Program-made: the position numbers and the translations under genes
Shown: one piece after another, positions 1 through 11,223 of the stretch
How the letters are laid out: each line of letters opens with the position of its first letter
Position numbering within the stretch: position 1 is the first letter of the stretch
The notes under the pieces: model-generated
Seen by the model: only the letters and a program-made list of their open reading frames with translations
Told to the model about the DNA's origin: nothing
Databases searched by the model: none
NCBI GenBank assembly: GCA_023614405.1
Contig: CM042688.1
Span: 376,141,331-376,205,330 of the forward strand
Reading direction: 5' to 3'
Length of the DNA: 64,000 nt
DNA from: Avena insularis
Lineage: Eukaryota > Streptophyta > Magnoliopsida > Poales > Poaceae

Positions 1-273
1 CCTGGTCCCTCTCCGTCTCGTATTCTGGCTCCGTGTCCCCCTCGGTGAAAAACTGACTTTGGCTTTTGTCTCGTCCAATTCCGAGAATATTTATTTTCTA
101 ACTTTCCTGGAACCAAAAACAGCAGAAAACATGCAACTGGCACTATGGCATATTGTTAATAGGTTAGTCCAAGAAAGTGTATAAAAAGTACTCCAAAGTG
201 TGGACAAAAATAAGAAAGTAGATAAAACCAAGCATGGAACATCAAAAATTATGGATACGTTAGCAACGTATCA
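1..273 (-). mobile_element. Athila-type LTR, partial (body lies left of the window)
   Basis: This stretch matches, with scattered differences, the last part of the LTR at 49774-51400, including the blocks around CCGTCTCGTATTCTGG and CCAAGCATGGAACAT. It ends in the same way with a GTATCA terminus. The element is in minus orientation, because Athila LTRs begin TGATAC on the coding strand. The flanking sequence changes abruptly at 274 into element C, so this is the edge of an insertion into the C LTR. The expected target duplication partner (CCGCC or similar) lies outside the window. No gene is present. Confidence 0.8.
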
Positions 274-2273
274 CCGCCTCGGGTCGACCTCCTCGCAGCA
301 CTGCCTGAGCCTCCTCGTTCCGCCTCTCCATTGCCGTGCGCCTGGGACCTCAAGCTCCACGCCACCGGTTCCGTCCCCAACCACGTCGTCGTCCCTGACA
401 CCGCTGCGAGCTTCTCCACCTCTTTGCTCTATAGGCCCGAGCCCCGTGCGCCCGGCCACCGTCGAGCCGCTCGTCCGCTGTCCCACCCCTGCTCTCTCTC
501 TCCGGTGGTCAGTTCTAGTTCGATGTGCTCCAAGAACATGTGTATGCTCTGCGTCTTGTGACTCCACACACGAGTAGACATGTTAGTACATGCATTTCTA
601 TTGCTGCTAGTACTACCTGGTCTACAGGCATGCGGTGGGTGCATCATGTTTTTTTTTTTGATGAAGCATGGTAACAGTGAAGACGTGGCGCCAAGCAGCA
701 TTCTCGAGGATACTACCATCGGCTGCCGGTCTACTACAGATACCTCCTGGAGGACAAGTTAGACGAGAACCATGGGCATCAAGTTCTCCTTCCTGGGTTG
801 AATCAACCATCCCGACACCAGAGGCAAGTGCACTGTCAACAACCGAGGACAACCACCAAGTTCTCCTTCTCGGACGGCAAGACCCCATCCTCGGATCAGA
901 AGCCCGATCCTGGCGTCTGAAGACCAAACCCGAACCCCTTCGAAACCAAGATCGTCGCGTTCCCAATGTGTGACCCCTTTATCCGAGCCCTATTTGATAA
1001 ATTGACATCTATATAAATTGTTGCATATCAATTGTACATGCTTGCATACATATTTCGCGGGTATGGGTTGTATAGTTGATTCACCTCATAATTAAATATG
1101 GAGCATATATGAGGGCTATTCTAGTCCTATATTGGCTCTATTTAAATTTGTGTAGCGACCCAATGCCATGTTTTGTCTTGTTAAGTCAACATTTAAATTG
1201 CAGGGTATCTAAACAACATGAACTATCTAATTAATTGTCGAGACCCTGGTTCCGCTTAATATTGCCCAGTTGCATTGCATCTTTGCCATGTCATGCATCA
1301 TACATGCATCATGCCCGATCTTCTACCGTAGTATTAAATAGTACATCCGGTGTTTCTTTTAGTGCTTTGCTTCTTCAAGGATTAGGCTATTGAGTTGATG
1401 CGAGTATTGACAAGTTCTTCGGATAATGCATCTTCGGCAGTGTTTCCTAGGCGAGCAATCTCCCTCTTTCTACCTATTTGCATTTATAGTATTTACTTCC
1501 TCCTGTTAATCTATTGCTACCCTTTTATCGATGCTTTAGTTTCCATACCAGTTATATTCCTTGCAGCCTCTATATTGCCTTGGACACATCCTATTGCCTA
1601 TTGTTTGATAGATAGTCGGCCTTGCGAGTCATAGTTGCTTACTCAGGTGCTGCTTCGCGTTGTTGTCGTTCCATCGTTGTTGGAAGGTTGGCACATGATT
1701 AATGGTGAAGATGATCATAACTTTAATTTCAACTGATGATTAAAATGCTGGGATTAGATATAATTAATGCAGAGGCACCGGTGGGCAATAGATAATATTT
1801 GGTTCTTCCACGCTCACTTGTGTCCCGTAGGCCCCGAGTACTTGATACATGTTCCTTGACTATTCGCACTATCCACATACGGGAGACTCTATGAATCCCC
1901 CTTCGCCTGAGCTTGATTCACACTTTATTTCTTGGGGCCACAAAGTAGTTTGGGGCTTTATTACTATCATGTACCTATGCCATGCTTTACTGCTTTATTT
2001 ACGATTGTGCGTGGAGCACCTATACTGTTTTGGATTGTGACATGTTTTCACTGTATCGACAAGCCCAGTCACACTTTCGGGTTCCTATTCGTTTACCGCC
2101 GTCTACACAAACCCTGGGTCCGTCTTGGAGCGGGCCAACTTCGTTGCGGGTAGCTTAGTGGGGTGGCCCCCTGAAATGATTTATGAATCCTGTGAATGCT
2201 TTGTCGGGAGGCCTCATTGCTTTTTATTTGGTTATTCCCGAGGTTGATCGTGTGTGTGTTGCTATTTGTGCAC

Positions 2274-2319
2274 CCCTGCAGGGTAAAACTTTCTGAAAGA
2301 CGTGTCCGTGGTTATGGAC
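2274..2319 (+). promoter_or_regulatory. Triple palindrome module, C-family version
   Basis: CCCTGCAGGG (2274-2283) is followed by CTTTC-T-GAAAG (2289-2299). Next comes an inverted GTCC/GGAC pair (2304-2319) with an 8-base loop. The same order occurs in the B and E LTRs with different stem sequences. The role is unknown; an RNA structure in the LTR transcript or a protein binding site are both possible. Confidence 0.7.
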
Positions 2320-3029
2320 AACTTGGAGCATAGTATCTCGATCATAGACAACTATAACTAAAGTAGTGCTATAAATTTAACTTTGACATGTCTAGTAATC
2401 AGTTTCACTACAACGGAATGAGTAAATAAAAGTGCCAACAACTGCTAGATTTGGAATGTATTATGCTAATTGTATCTGACTAGTAAGTACTACAATTATA
2501 ATGGAATGAATAAAACTGCCAACTGTGTGAGTTCCTCGGTTTGACTTCCTCGTTTGGTCTCGAGGGGGATATATCAGGATGGGTATGATTGGTGTTAGAA
2601 TCAGGTTGGATCCGATTAGGTCTTTCTTACCTCTCTCCAATAGCCGACAATTGTATTGAGTCTCTATAGGTCATTTAGTGCATGCTGCGCTACCGCTACA
2701 GTCCACCATACCTATGTAGGTGAGAGCCGCCGAATTCTAGACTCGCCGTGTACTGGCCTCGGTACCGACCGCTCTCTTTTTCCTTTGCCCTTTGTCGACA
2801 CCCCTTTTGTTTTAGCAGGTATAAGTTCGACGTCATTAGTAGGTTTATCCTTCCAGTTTGGCCTGGGCAGGGTTATGGACGCCATTGGTTATTCTTCAGG
2901 GCTCTTAGCCCCATTTGCATCTTATCCGTACTCGGATATTGTATCATTTTCAAGGTGATTTGGATCTTTGCATTGTATATCTGTATTCTTGACTCATGGA
3001 GTCGTGTTGTATATATACATATCTGTTCT

Positions 3030-4484
3030 GTGGGTGATACGTTCATAACGTATCTATAATTTTTGATGGTTTTATGCTAATAATACGCTTTTGACACTCC
3101 TTTTTATATAAAGTTTATGATTTATTTGGACTAACCTACTAATAGTTGCAAAAGTGCACAATGTTCTTGTTTTACACTTTGATGCGTAGGAATTACCAAG
3201 AATACAAGTGGAAACCTTGTTGGAGTCAAATTGGAATTTTTCCAGAAATGTGCCAGAACTCTTTTTGAAGATGGTCACGTTTCGGGTCGAATACGGCGTC
3301 AAACGTAAAACTTTTCAACTACAAAGTTGTTGGAAATTTCACGACAAATGTTCAGGACATAAAGTTTAGCTGATTCCGAGTCCGGACGGGCCTTTTAGGC
3401 CCGATTTACTGCAGCCCAAGATGAGGTGACGGGAATCCGAGAAGCTATATAAAGGGAGGAAACCTAATTCGCCCAGGGCATCTCCACTCACAAATTTGCA
3501 GCCCCCAAAGCCATGTTTTTGTCTCCCCCATGGACCATGAAGGAAGGGGGCTAAGGGGTGGTGCTCCCCCATGATACCGGCGGCGGGGAAGGAGTCCTCC
3601 GCACCACCGTTGGCGCCGCCGCCGCCCTTTTCACCATCTTCACCGCCATCTCCATGACCTAATCCTCCTAGTGTGCAGTGGTTCATCCTCCCACACACCT
3701 CTGTACCGTCCTATGTAAACATGGTGTTTGATGCTATAAGTTATAATCCTATGATCTATTTCATGTTTGCGTAGTTTCTTTGTTCTTAGATTGAATGGTT
3801 GAATGTCTTTGGTTCATTAGAGTTGTATGTTGATATGGTACAGTCCTTTGGTGTCCATTATATTTGTGCGTGCATGGATTAAACACCATAGGGTTTGTAG
3901 TATGTGTAAAAGGAAGGGGGTAAGTTTTGCCGGAGTGACAGAAACCTGAGGATGCGAACCGGAACGTTGCACGTATGGGAGTAAGAGGACCATTAAACTT
4001 AAGTCTATGGTTGGGGAAACCTTAATGCATTGACTAGTACTTACGGATGTTTGCTAACAATCCAATCATATAGTACATATAATTCCAAGTAGTGAAGCGC
4101 ATGTATATTTAGCCTCTCCCCCATAGAAAACTGCATCAAAGACAATGAACCCGATCTATTCGCCATTTAAACTTGGACAAAGCCACCACAATTACCACCA
4201 TTATTCCACACTCATGGTTCTATTAGTTTAGTGTATTTTATTGCTGTAGCAACTAGCTTTACTTTCTTGTTATTTATTATCATGCAAAGCTATCTCTATT
4301 ACTCGTATTGTTGCTCTAGTTTTATTTCCTAGATAATGCAAACGTTTAGTGTGCATAGAGTTGTATCAGTGGTGATAGAACTTGAGAGAATATTTATCCT
4401 ACCTTTAGCTCCTCGTTCGGTTCGATACTCTTACTTATCAAAAAGGCTACACACAATCCCCTATACTTGTGGGTTATCAGTGGG
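3030..4484 (+). mobile_element. Solo Athila-type LTR with target duplication GTGGG
   Basis: The LTR occupies 3035-4479. It starts TGATACG and ends TTATCA, and is flanked by identical 5-bp copies GTGGG at 3030-3034 and 4480-4484. Removing it rejoins the C LTR as it reads in the solo C copy (GTTCTGTGGG then TCCC or TTCC). A TATA box (CTATATAAAG) lies at 3445-3454, followed by a pyrimidine-rich leader. There is no PBS, PPT or coding domain inside, so it is the product of LTR-LTR recombination. Confidence 0.92.
3445..3454 (+). promoter_or_regulatory. TATA box of the solo Athila LTR
   Basis: CTATATAAAG sits in the middle of the LTR upstream of a CT-rich leader, as expected for the U3/R boundary of a plant LTR. 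Activity is not shown. Confidence 0.6.
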
Positions 4485-4625
4485 TCCCATCGTGGACTAT
4501 TGTGTAATGGTATTACTTTGTTTGCCACCCGCACGCAAGTGCTTGGTGGGTATCTTTGAATCGTTTCTATGCGGGTTTGGCGAGAAGAGCTAAAACTTGC
4601 ATAGGGTCGATTCAAGGGTGTTACA

Positions 4626-5611
4626 AAGTGGTATCAGAGCTCAGCAGTTACGATACCCCACTGGTCCAGCATGTAGGATAACCTAGCTAACGGCCGATGT
4701 AGAGTGTCAAAACTATTTTGGAAAATCAGCTGGATAGATCTGATTAGGTCTGTTTTACTCCTTACCCCTATGATATTCTCCTCTTACCTGCACGTGTTTT
4801 GAATCTACTCTTATCTTTTCTTCGAGTCCAGGATTTCTCGTGGTTGGGTTTCTGCCGTACCTTCACGGTTTTGTTTTCTCCCTTTTATAATGGTGGAGCT
4901 ACAATCAGCAATCCACATCTCGTTTGTTGTACCCTTCCTCCAATATTTTTGTTCTTGAACTCTTTATCTGTATGTGTCTCTTGACGGATATCCGTGTCAT
5001 CGAAAAACATTATGAGAAGGATGAGCATTGGTGAAGTTGGAGTATACCTTGAGCATGTGTTGTTCATGCCAATGGAACCGTTGGGGAACCTAATCATTGT
5101 GTCTTTTCATACAATTTTCTTTGTATCTTCCGGCGTTTTCCAACACGACGACATCATCTATGAAGAGCCTGCATCACTCCTTTGTTCTCCGGACATTGCT
5201 TGTGAAGATCTTCATTCTGAATTTCGAGAGTTGGTTGGACGATTCTTTTGTTCATGTGCAAAGTAATGCTTTGAGTGCGGGATGGAGTAGCTACCATACC
5301 ACTACACTTATCATTCGCTCTTGTACATTGAATGGTGGATCAATGTGATTTTACTCCTTTCGTGGAAGTTAAATGTGGCCTTATCTTTTGATACCTTTAC
5401 CTACATCTTTGTTTCTCTGGAGTGTTCTCCCAACGAACATGAGAAAACAACCCCTTGTTGGTGGTGTCGCCAAATTCAAGATGGAGCAAGGAAACTTTGT
5501 TAGTGGTGTCGTGAGGATCTACACGAAGCGAGAAGATTCAGATCGTTGGCCTTCTCCCCCGTACCATGAGGCAGATCTCGAGGGCGAGATCCCTTGTTAG
5601 TGGTGTCGAAT
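4626..5611 (+). mobile_element. Element C internal domain, under 1 kb and non-coding
   Basis: Only 986 bp separate the two C LTRs. No gag, protease, RT, integrase or zinc knuckle can be read in any frame. Short open frames (for example 4994-5266) resemble nothing I recognise. Three copies of a TTGTTRGTGGTGTCG motif occur near 5456, 5497 and 5593. No clear polypurine tract precedes the 3' LTR. This fits a large retrotransposon derivative (LARD) that depends on another element's enzymes, or an internally deleted copy. The sequence cannot tell these apart. Confidence 0.7.
4629..4640 (+). other. Primer binding site of element C (tRNA-iMet type)
   Basis: TGGTATCAGAGC starts 3 bases after the LTR end. 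It is the usual plant complement to the 3' end of initiator tRNA-Met. Confidence 0.9.
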
Positions 5612-6072
5612 TGTAGCACCCTGGGTAAAACCACTACTAGAAAATAGTTGTGTTTTTGTTTTGTGCGTCATCATGCCACATTGCATTTGAGCATCATCAT
5701 GTCATAATGCATATTTTGCCTAAAACTATTATCGAAAAGCCTATCTTTGTTTTCTAAATAGCCCCCCGTCTTAATTTCAAATCAAAACCCCGGTTCGCTC
5801 AGATCTTTCTTTGTCAAAACCTCTTTGAAACTGTTTTGTTTTAAACAAAATAAAAAAAATATTACAATACAAAACCATATTTTGTAAAACCTCGGGGGAG
5901 GCCGCTAGCCTGCCGGGCCAAAATCCTAGCAAGCATCAGCCTACTACCCCACTAGACAAAACCCTAATCCACCACACCACGTCACCTGCCCCGCCGCCAG
6001 GCACCCACCCAGCCGCCAGGAAACCCACCGCTCAATCCACACTATAGCCGCACCGACACCTACCCACGCTCC
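5612..6072 (+). mobile_element. Element C 3' LTR, left part
   Basis: It starts TGTAGCACCCTGGG and is collinear with the solo C LTR from 26719, sharing the CACTACTAGAAAAT block and the CATCATGCC repeats. It is broken at 6073 by element B. The remainder resumes at 18773. The two parts add up to about 3.5 kb against 4256 bp in the solo copy, so roughly 0.75 kb is missing at the junction. Confidence 0.85.
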
Positions 6073-7330
6073 TGTAACATTCCAAATCTTTAATCAATGT
6101 TAACCAATATCTAAATCACCCAATTTAGGGTTAACAAAAACTTTTTCCATTAAAAATATTTAAGCATGCATATGAGTGTTGCACATAAATAGGAGTTGTT
6201 TTGAAATGTCGTGATTGTGTGTTCTAATGGTTGTAAAATGATTCTATGATGAATGTCACATCATCTAGATCATTCCCAAGCAAAAACCAAAGAAAAAGAA
6301 ATAAAAAAGAATTGAATAAAGGAAATGGTCACTTTTGCAATTTTAATCACCTAGCCCACTTTGGGTATTCCTAGCACTCAATTTCCAACAGAAACAAATG
6401 TGGATCTTTGCACCCTTGCTAGTACAAGTAGTGATGTGCCAAGGCCCACTTTGTGATCTCCCAAAAACATTCAAACCCTAATTTTAAATGACAATTGAAA
6501 ATGGAATCTAGTTCATATGTATAGATCACACTTTTTCAAAAACCACTCAAATGAATTCCATTTGACAAATCCTAGCAACCACAGATGTTTAAGCATTATG
6601 CAAACCACTCCACCAAAAATCTCTGAAAAATTCAAAAGTTTTCTTCATGCGGCCATTTAATCAAACACTTGGCATGCACTGATCACACTCTAGTTTAGGT
6701 TCACTGTTTCTACAGGGTTTTGCCACCCAATTTCACCCCATTTAATCCCTCTGTCCCTCTTTGATCTAACCAAGCCGAAACTAGCCCATCCCCTAGTCCC
6801 TAGATGCAGTGCACCGCCACCCCGAGGCCATGCTCGCCGGCCAACCTTGCCAACGCCACAGCAGATCGCCAGCCCCTCTACGCCGCTCTAGGAAGCAAGG
6901 CGTGACCTCACCGCCATCCACGGTCCACCCCACGACCACTGCCACGCCCTGGACCACCGAGGACAAGCCCCACACTATCCTCTATGCGCCGCGCCAGAGC
7001 ACGCCAAAGTGCCATCACCGCCAGCACGCCACACGCTGCGCCTCGACACCAGACTGCGCACGCCGCTCCGCCTTGACCACCTCACCCCGCCAGACATGGT
7101 CGTAACCTGCCGCGCGACCCACACTTGCCGGGAACCGCGTCGAGCACCACGTCTGTCCCCCAGAGCGCGTGACGCTCTAGATCGTTAGCCACCACCCCTA
7201 GTATCGCCATAAAGCCGTAGAGGACCGCCAGGAGGCAAGCCACCGTCCGCCTACGCTGCCCATGCCGATAGCGCCCTGTATCGTCGGCACCGACGAGCTC
7301 GCCGTCGCCCCCTCGGTCCTCTCCTCGAGC

Positions 7331-7340
7331 CTATATAAGG
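7331..7340 (+). promoter_or_regulatory. TATA box in B 5' LTR
   Basis: CTATATAAGG is followed by a C-rich leader (TTCCCCAGCCTCAATCG). The same site is kept in the 3' LTR at 17041-17050 and, in reverse, in the solo copy near 54551-54562. Transcription probably starts about 30 bases downstream. Confidence 0.7.
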
Positions 7341-9280
7341 AGGCCTTCCCCAGCCTCAATCGCCACACCATTCAACTCCCCTCTCACCACTAGTCCTTCC
7401 CCACCTCTCGCCGGAGCAGCTCGAGCAGCCAGTCGTCGGAATTGAGCCGGAGACAGCCGCAGCAGAGGAGGAGACACTGCCGTTGATTTCGTCCACCCCA
7501 GCCTCTGCCGTGACTTCGCTTGAGCCCGCCGTCGCCGTATCATTCATTTTCCCACCTCACCGCACTAGTTGGAGCCCCGATACATCCCCACTGCACCCCC
7601 ACCGAGCTGCTAGGGTTTAGCCTCGCCGGCGACGAGTCTGTCAACGATGATAAGCTCCAGCTGTAGATCTGCATTCTAATCCTACGGTCCATCTCGCCCC
7701 ATACCGCTTCACGTGTAATGAGCCACTGACAGGCGGACCCCCCTGTCAGCAGTCGTCAGCGCCGCGGAGTGAATCTAGGCCGGCCCAATTAGTTTCCCGC
7801 GCTGGCCCTGTGATTCAAATTAGGATTTTTATTTTTAGACTTAGACTTAGTTCGGTCCCTTAGTTTGAAAATCAATTCAGAGAGTTATACAAATCCAAAT
7901 TGAGTGATTCCACTTTGGTTAGAAATCTAACAAAAATATCTATCCAATCCCGTTAGATTTAAATAATTTAGAGTTATAGATCTCTCCTAGATAAAATAAC
8001 AAAACAGAAGCTTTTGCATATTCAAACATTTTTCTAAAATCAACCATAATAGCTTTTGAGTTGATTCCAACACTCAAATTACGCATTTAACCATACCTAT
8101 CTGAATATGTAATAATATTAAGGTTTGCATGCAGTGACTTTGGACTAGTACCAAAATAATGCTATATAGGCATTTCTAGTCAATTTAAATCATTAAATAA
8201 TAAACTTGAACTTATTAAAATGTGATCCAACATTTAAATCACATTCCCATATGTTAGAATATGTGGTGATGACATGTGTCCACATGACCCAATATTTTAA
8301 TTGGAGAATATTAAATCTTAGTTAATTTCAATGAGTAGAAATTACTTTTCTCAAATAAAATAAATGAAACTAGTTCATTAAATCTTGTGATGTTTGTGAT
8401 GATACTAGATCATCAAATGTGTGCCTTAGTGTGATAAGTAGACTAGTTAAGTATTGTTTGGTGATTGTGTATTCCGTATGTATTTATAGACGATAGTACC
8501 GACCAAGTATACGAGGAGGAGGAGTTCTACCAAGAGGAGGAGGAAGAGAATTTCAACCACTGCACCAACCAAGGCAGGCCATCATTAACAATGCAAGCTA
8601 ACCCTTGCAAGTTAGATAATTTAAGCAAATGCATTAGGCATGCTTTGGTTATACCCTTTGACTTATACCTACTCCAAGTTTTACTTACAAACTTCACTTT
8701 CTTTTACCTTACCAAAGTCTTTTACTTTGTTTATAGATAGCATAAAGAGTATAATACTTGACCTAGCTAGTTAGACTTAGATGTCATCCTATGGCATGAG
8801 ATTGATATTAGCATCCCACATTAGTGAACACTCTTAACTTAGTAGTTTAGAGCTCAACCAAAACTTGATCACTTTAGATGGGAATACTTGGTGAAAATGA
8901 CTTGTGAAAACCTTGGAATGATGAGTCATTCTATTGAGATGTTTTGACATGTGTTGAGAAACACAAATGGTTTATGATGATGATGAAAATGTTGAGGCAT
9001 GATCCTTAGCCCGTTTTATAAAAACTGATGGTTGGGTTCGGATGCGATACCATTCCAATTTTACCGTACAACCACAATACCTGAATTGGGTAAGGCTTAG
9101 CCGGAAGTTTATGTGCATTAGTATTAGTTCCCTTGCGGGAGAGGTTTGAGCTGAGGCTACCTCTCAATGTTGTCCACCTATGCAGTGCCCAGGATGACAG
9201 AAGCTCATAGGATAGGTGCTTATACTAGAGTGTGTAAAGGAAAGGTTATGTTTGATTATCTGCATACTAAGTATAATGAT

Positions 9281-9380
9281 TCAGGGTTATCCCTGACAGA
9301 TGTATCGAATTTTGTGGTGAAAGTGTACCACCTCTGCAGAGTGTCAAACTATTCGAATAGTCGTGTCCGCGGTTATGGAC
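9281..9380 (+). promoter_or_regulatory. Hairpin plus triple palindrome module, B-family version
   Basis: A perfect hairpin TCAGGG-TTAT-CCCTGA (9281-9296) is followed by three further elements. These are CTCTGCAGAG (9332-9341), the 14-bp palindrome ACTATTCGAATAGT (9348-9361) and an inverted GTCC/GGAC pair (9365-9380). The first hairpin and first two palindromes are preserved in the solo LTR at 52495-52575. The 3' LTR of this same element has lost the whole module in a deletion. Confidence 0.75.
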
Positions 9381-9980
9381 AGTTGGAGTGGCCATACTGT
9401 TCCGTTGTCAGATGTTTTCAAAATGACTTATGAAATGATTTGTGACATGACTTGACCACAACATGGTTGTGACTATGACAACTAAGTTCCCACTTAGGTG
9501 AATTCAAACTTTATTTTACCTTTCTTTGTTTCTGAACTCAGCTTAGGTTTCAACCTTAACTTTACAAATAAACTTAGAGTTTAGCATTCCTACTAGAACT
9601 ACATTACTTGTTAGTGATAGTTTGCGAGTACTTAAAGAGCACTCATGGCTTTTGTCCCTGGCTATTCCCGTGGCCAAACTATGAGGAGGACTACCCTGAA
9701 GGAGGACAGCAGGACGACTACGACAACTAGGATCATCTCCCATCGTCAGCATTGCCTGTGACCCTGAAGATGGAGCCCACCGCTACGCTATTTATTCTGC
9801 TACTTGTTTGTACTAAGACTGGATCGTGAGATCCTTTATTTGTGTAAGACCTTATTATGGTTTGTAATGGATGATGTACTATGATATCCAATCTGTTATG
9901 TCTCGCAAAAATGGCAATCCTGGGATTGCGATGTATGGCATAACAGACATCTAGGATTAAAAATCCGGGTGTTGACAAGT

Positions 9981-9992
9981 TGGTATCAGAGC
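9981..9992 (+). other. Primer binding site of element B (tRNA-iMet type)
   Basis: TGGTATCAGAGC lies 3 bases after the LTR terminus. It is followed by an untranslated leader to 10206 in which I see nothing else. Confidence 0.93.
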
Positions 9993-10206
9993 CATCATGA
10001 CCATAGGAGACCCTAGTTGGAAAGGACGTCCGAACAAAAACTTAGTTTCAAAAACCAAAGTGAGTATTTATGAAAACTATTTCCTCTCTCACCCTTGGGA
10101 TTCTAGTTCTCAAAAAAATTCATGTTCCTCCAAATTTTTACATTACTACATAAAACTTTGACACACTTGATCACTTCACTAACCTTCTCATCCTAAATTC
10201 TTATAG

Positions 10207-10977
10207 ATGGAAATTCAGTACAACAAGTTCTACCAGTTGGGCAATGGAGGCCATCTGATCTTGGAGAGGGATCTGGATTCACTGTCTGAGTACTTGGAGC
10301 ATCCTCATCTGGAATTTCTTGGAGCTCAACTCCCTGGTCCACCAGGAGGAGATTTACAATGGCTAGTAGTTGCTGATCTTCGAGGCAAGTTAGAAGCACC
10401 AATGTCTGAGAGGATTCAGTTCTCCGTGAGAGAGAACAAATGGCTAGATGGATTAGCCAGGGTAATGCATGAAGATCTTGCTCGTCTTTGCGCCTAGAGT
10501 GTCAACCTAATCCAAGGAACCCGCTTTGTTCACTATGCAAGGCGTGATTTTATGGTAATGCCGCTAGAGATGCCAAGTCACCCGGAGTTGAAGCGTCAAG
10601 TGGAGAACCTCGATTTCCTACTGTATAACAGACAGAAGGAATTGGACAATGCTAGAGAGTTCGCCAACCACAACCTTGCCATTGCCGCCCAGAAGGCCCA
10701 GACTTTCTCACTGCTAGTCAAGGATCGTCAGTCTCTTCACCGTCAACGCGCAAAGAAGGATCGCACCATCGACCGTCTCTGCAAGAAGGTAGCCGACCTC
10801 GAGAAGACCATCAAGGAACAAGAAGCTTAGCTTGCAGCAAAAGAAGAAGAAGAGGAAGGTGAAGATATCCAAGGGGATATTGACTCATACCTCAGCAATG
10901 ATGATGACTATCTAGAGGATGATGCCATGGACTACTACACCAACGACGATGACTCCGACTTCATTGATGATGAGTAG
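10207..10977 (+). pseudogene. Extra ORF upstream of gag in element B (coiled coil, acidic tail)
   Basis: A single reading frame of 257 codons starts at an ATG (MEIQYNKFYQLG) and ends at TAG 10975. It is broken by two in-frame TAG codons at 10495 and 10828. The first about 96 residues look globular (LILERDLDSLSEYLEHP, then GAQLPGPPGGDLQWLVVADL). Residues of about 115-208 are heptad-like, charged and rich in K/E/R (KDRQSLHRQRAKKDRTIDR). The tail is very acidic (runs of E, then DDDYLEDD and DDDSDF). It lies between the primer site and gag and has no zinc knuckle or enzyme motif. I do not recognise a named family. It could be an accessory structural or targeting protein. Its position and uninterrupted frame design say it was once translated, probably from its own or a spliced message. 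Confidence 0.7.
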
Positions 10978-11223
10978 ATGCACTAGAGCACTATCGTAGA
11001 GTGAGGAGTATCGGTCCCATTGTATTGTAGCTTACAGAATGGTTCTTAAAACCATTTGTTTTCCTTTTGTTGTGGTGTGTGTGTTTGTATCGTGTGCTTT
11101 GCTTGAATGAATGAAAAGAAGTTAGATGCAAAACCTGAGCCAAACTCAAAGTTTTAGCTTTGAAACCAAAACCATGAACCTTAGAACTTTCCATCTTACC
11201 CCATTATCTATCTCAATCTTCAG
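10978..11223 (+). other. Spacer between the extra ORF and gag of B
   Basis: About 245 bp with no coding signature. It has T-rich and GTGTGTG stretches near 11070-11090 and an AG ending just before the gag ATG at 11224, which could serve as a splice acceptor. That role is only inferred. Confidence 0.4.

Larger units (their letters stand above)
274..4625 (+). mobile_element. Element C 5' LTR, 3' portion, interrupted by a solo LTR
   Basis: The sequence is collinear with the solo C LTR at 26719-30974 and with the C LTR at 18773-21817. The match is strongest from the GTGTGACCCCTTTAT block near 970 onward. It ends GGGTGTTACA, immediately followed by a tRNA-iMet primer site, so this is a 5' LTR. 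The first part of the LTR is cut off by the Athila insertion at 273. A solo Athila LTR sits at 3035-4479. Open frames in this stretch are shadows without conserved domains. A palindromic module lies at 2274-2319. Confidence 0.85.
6073..9977 (+). mobile_element. Element B 5' LTR (3905 bp)
   Basis: It starts TGTAACATTCC and ends GTTGACA, followed by an iMet primer site. It aligns with the 3' LTR from 15784 and, in reverse, with the solo LTR at 51876-55821. A TATA box lies at 7331-7340. A hairpin lies at 9281-9296 and a triple palindrome module at 9332-9380, near the 3' end. Apart from these sites it is AT-rich non-coding sequence with a GC-rich middle. The long LTR is typical of the Tekay/Del chromovirus lineage. 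Confidence 0.93.

Noticed and set aside
9167..9433. Open frame of about 88 residues in the B LTR that is also readable in the solo LTR at 52408-52665
   Set aside because: The shared residues overlap the hairpin and palindrome module, so conservation is better explained by that. Both ends of the frame differ between copies.
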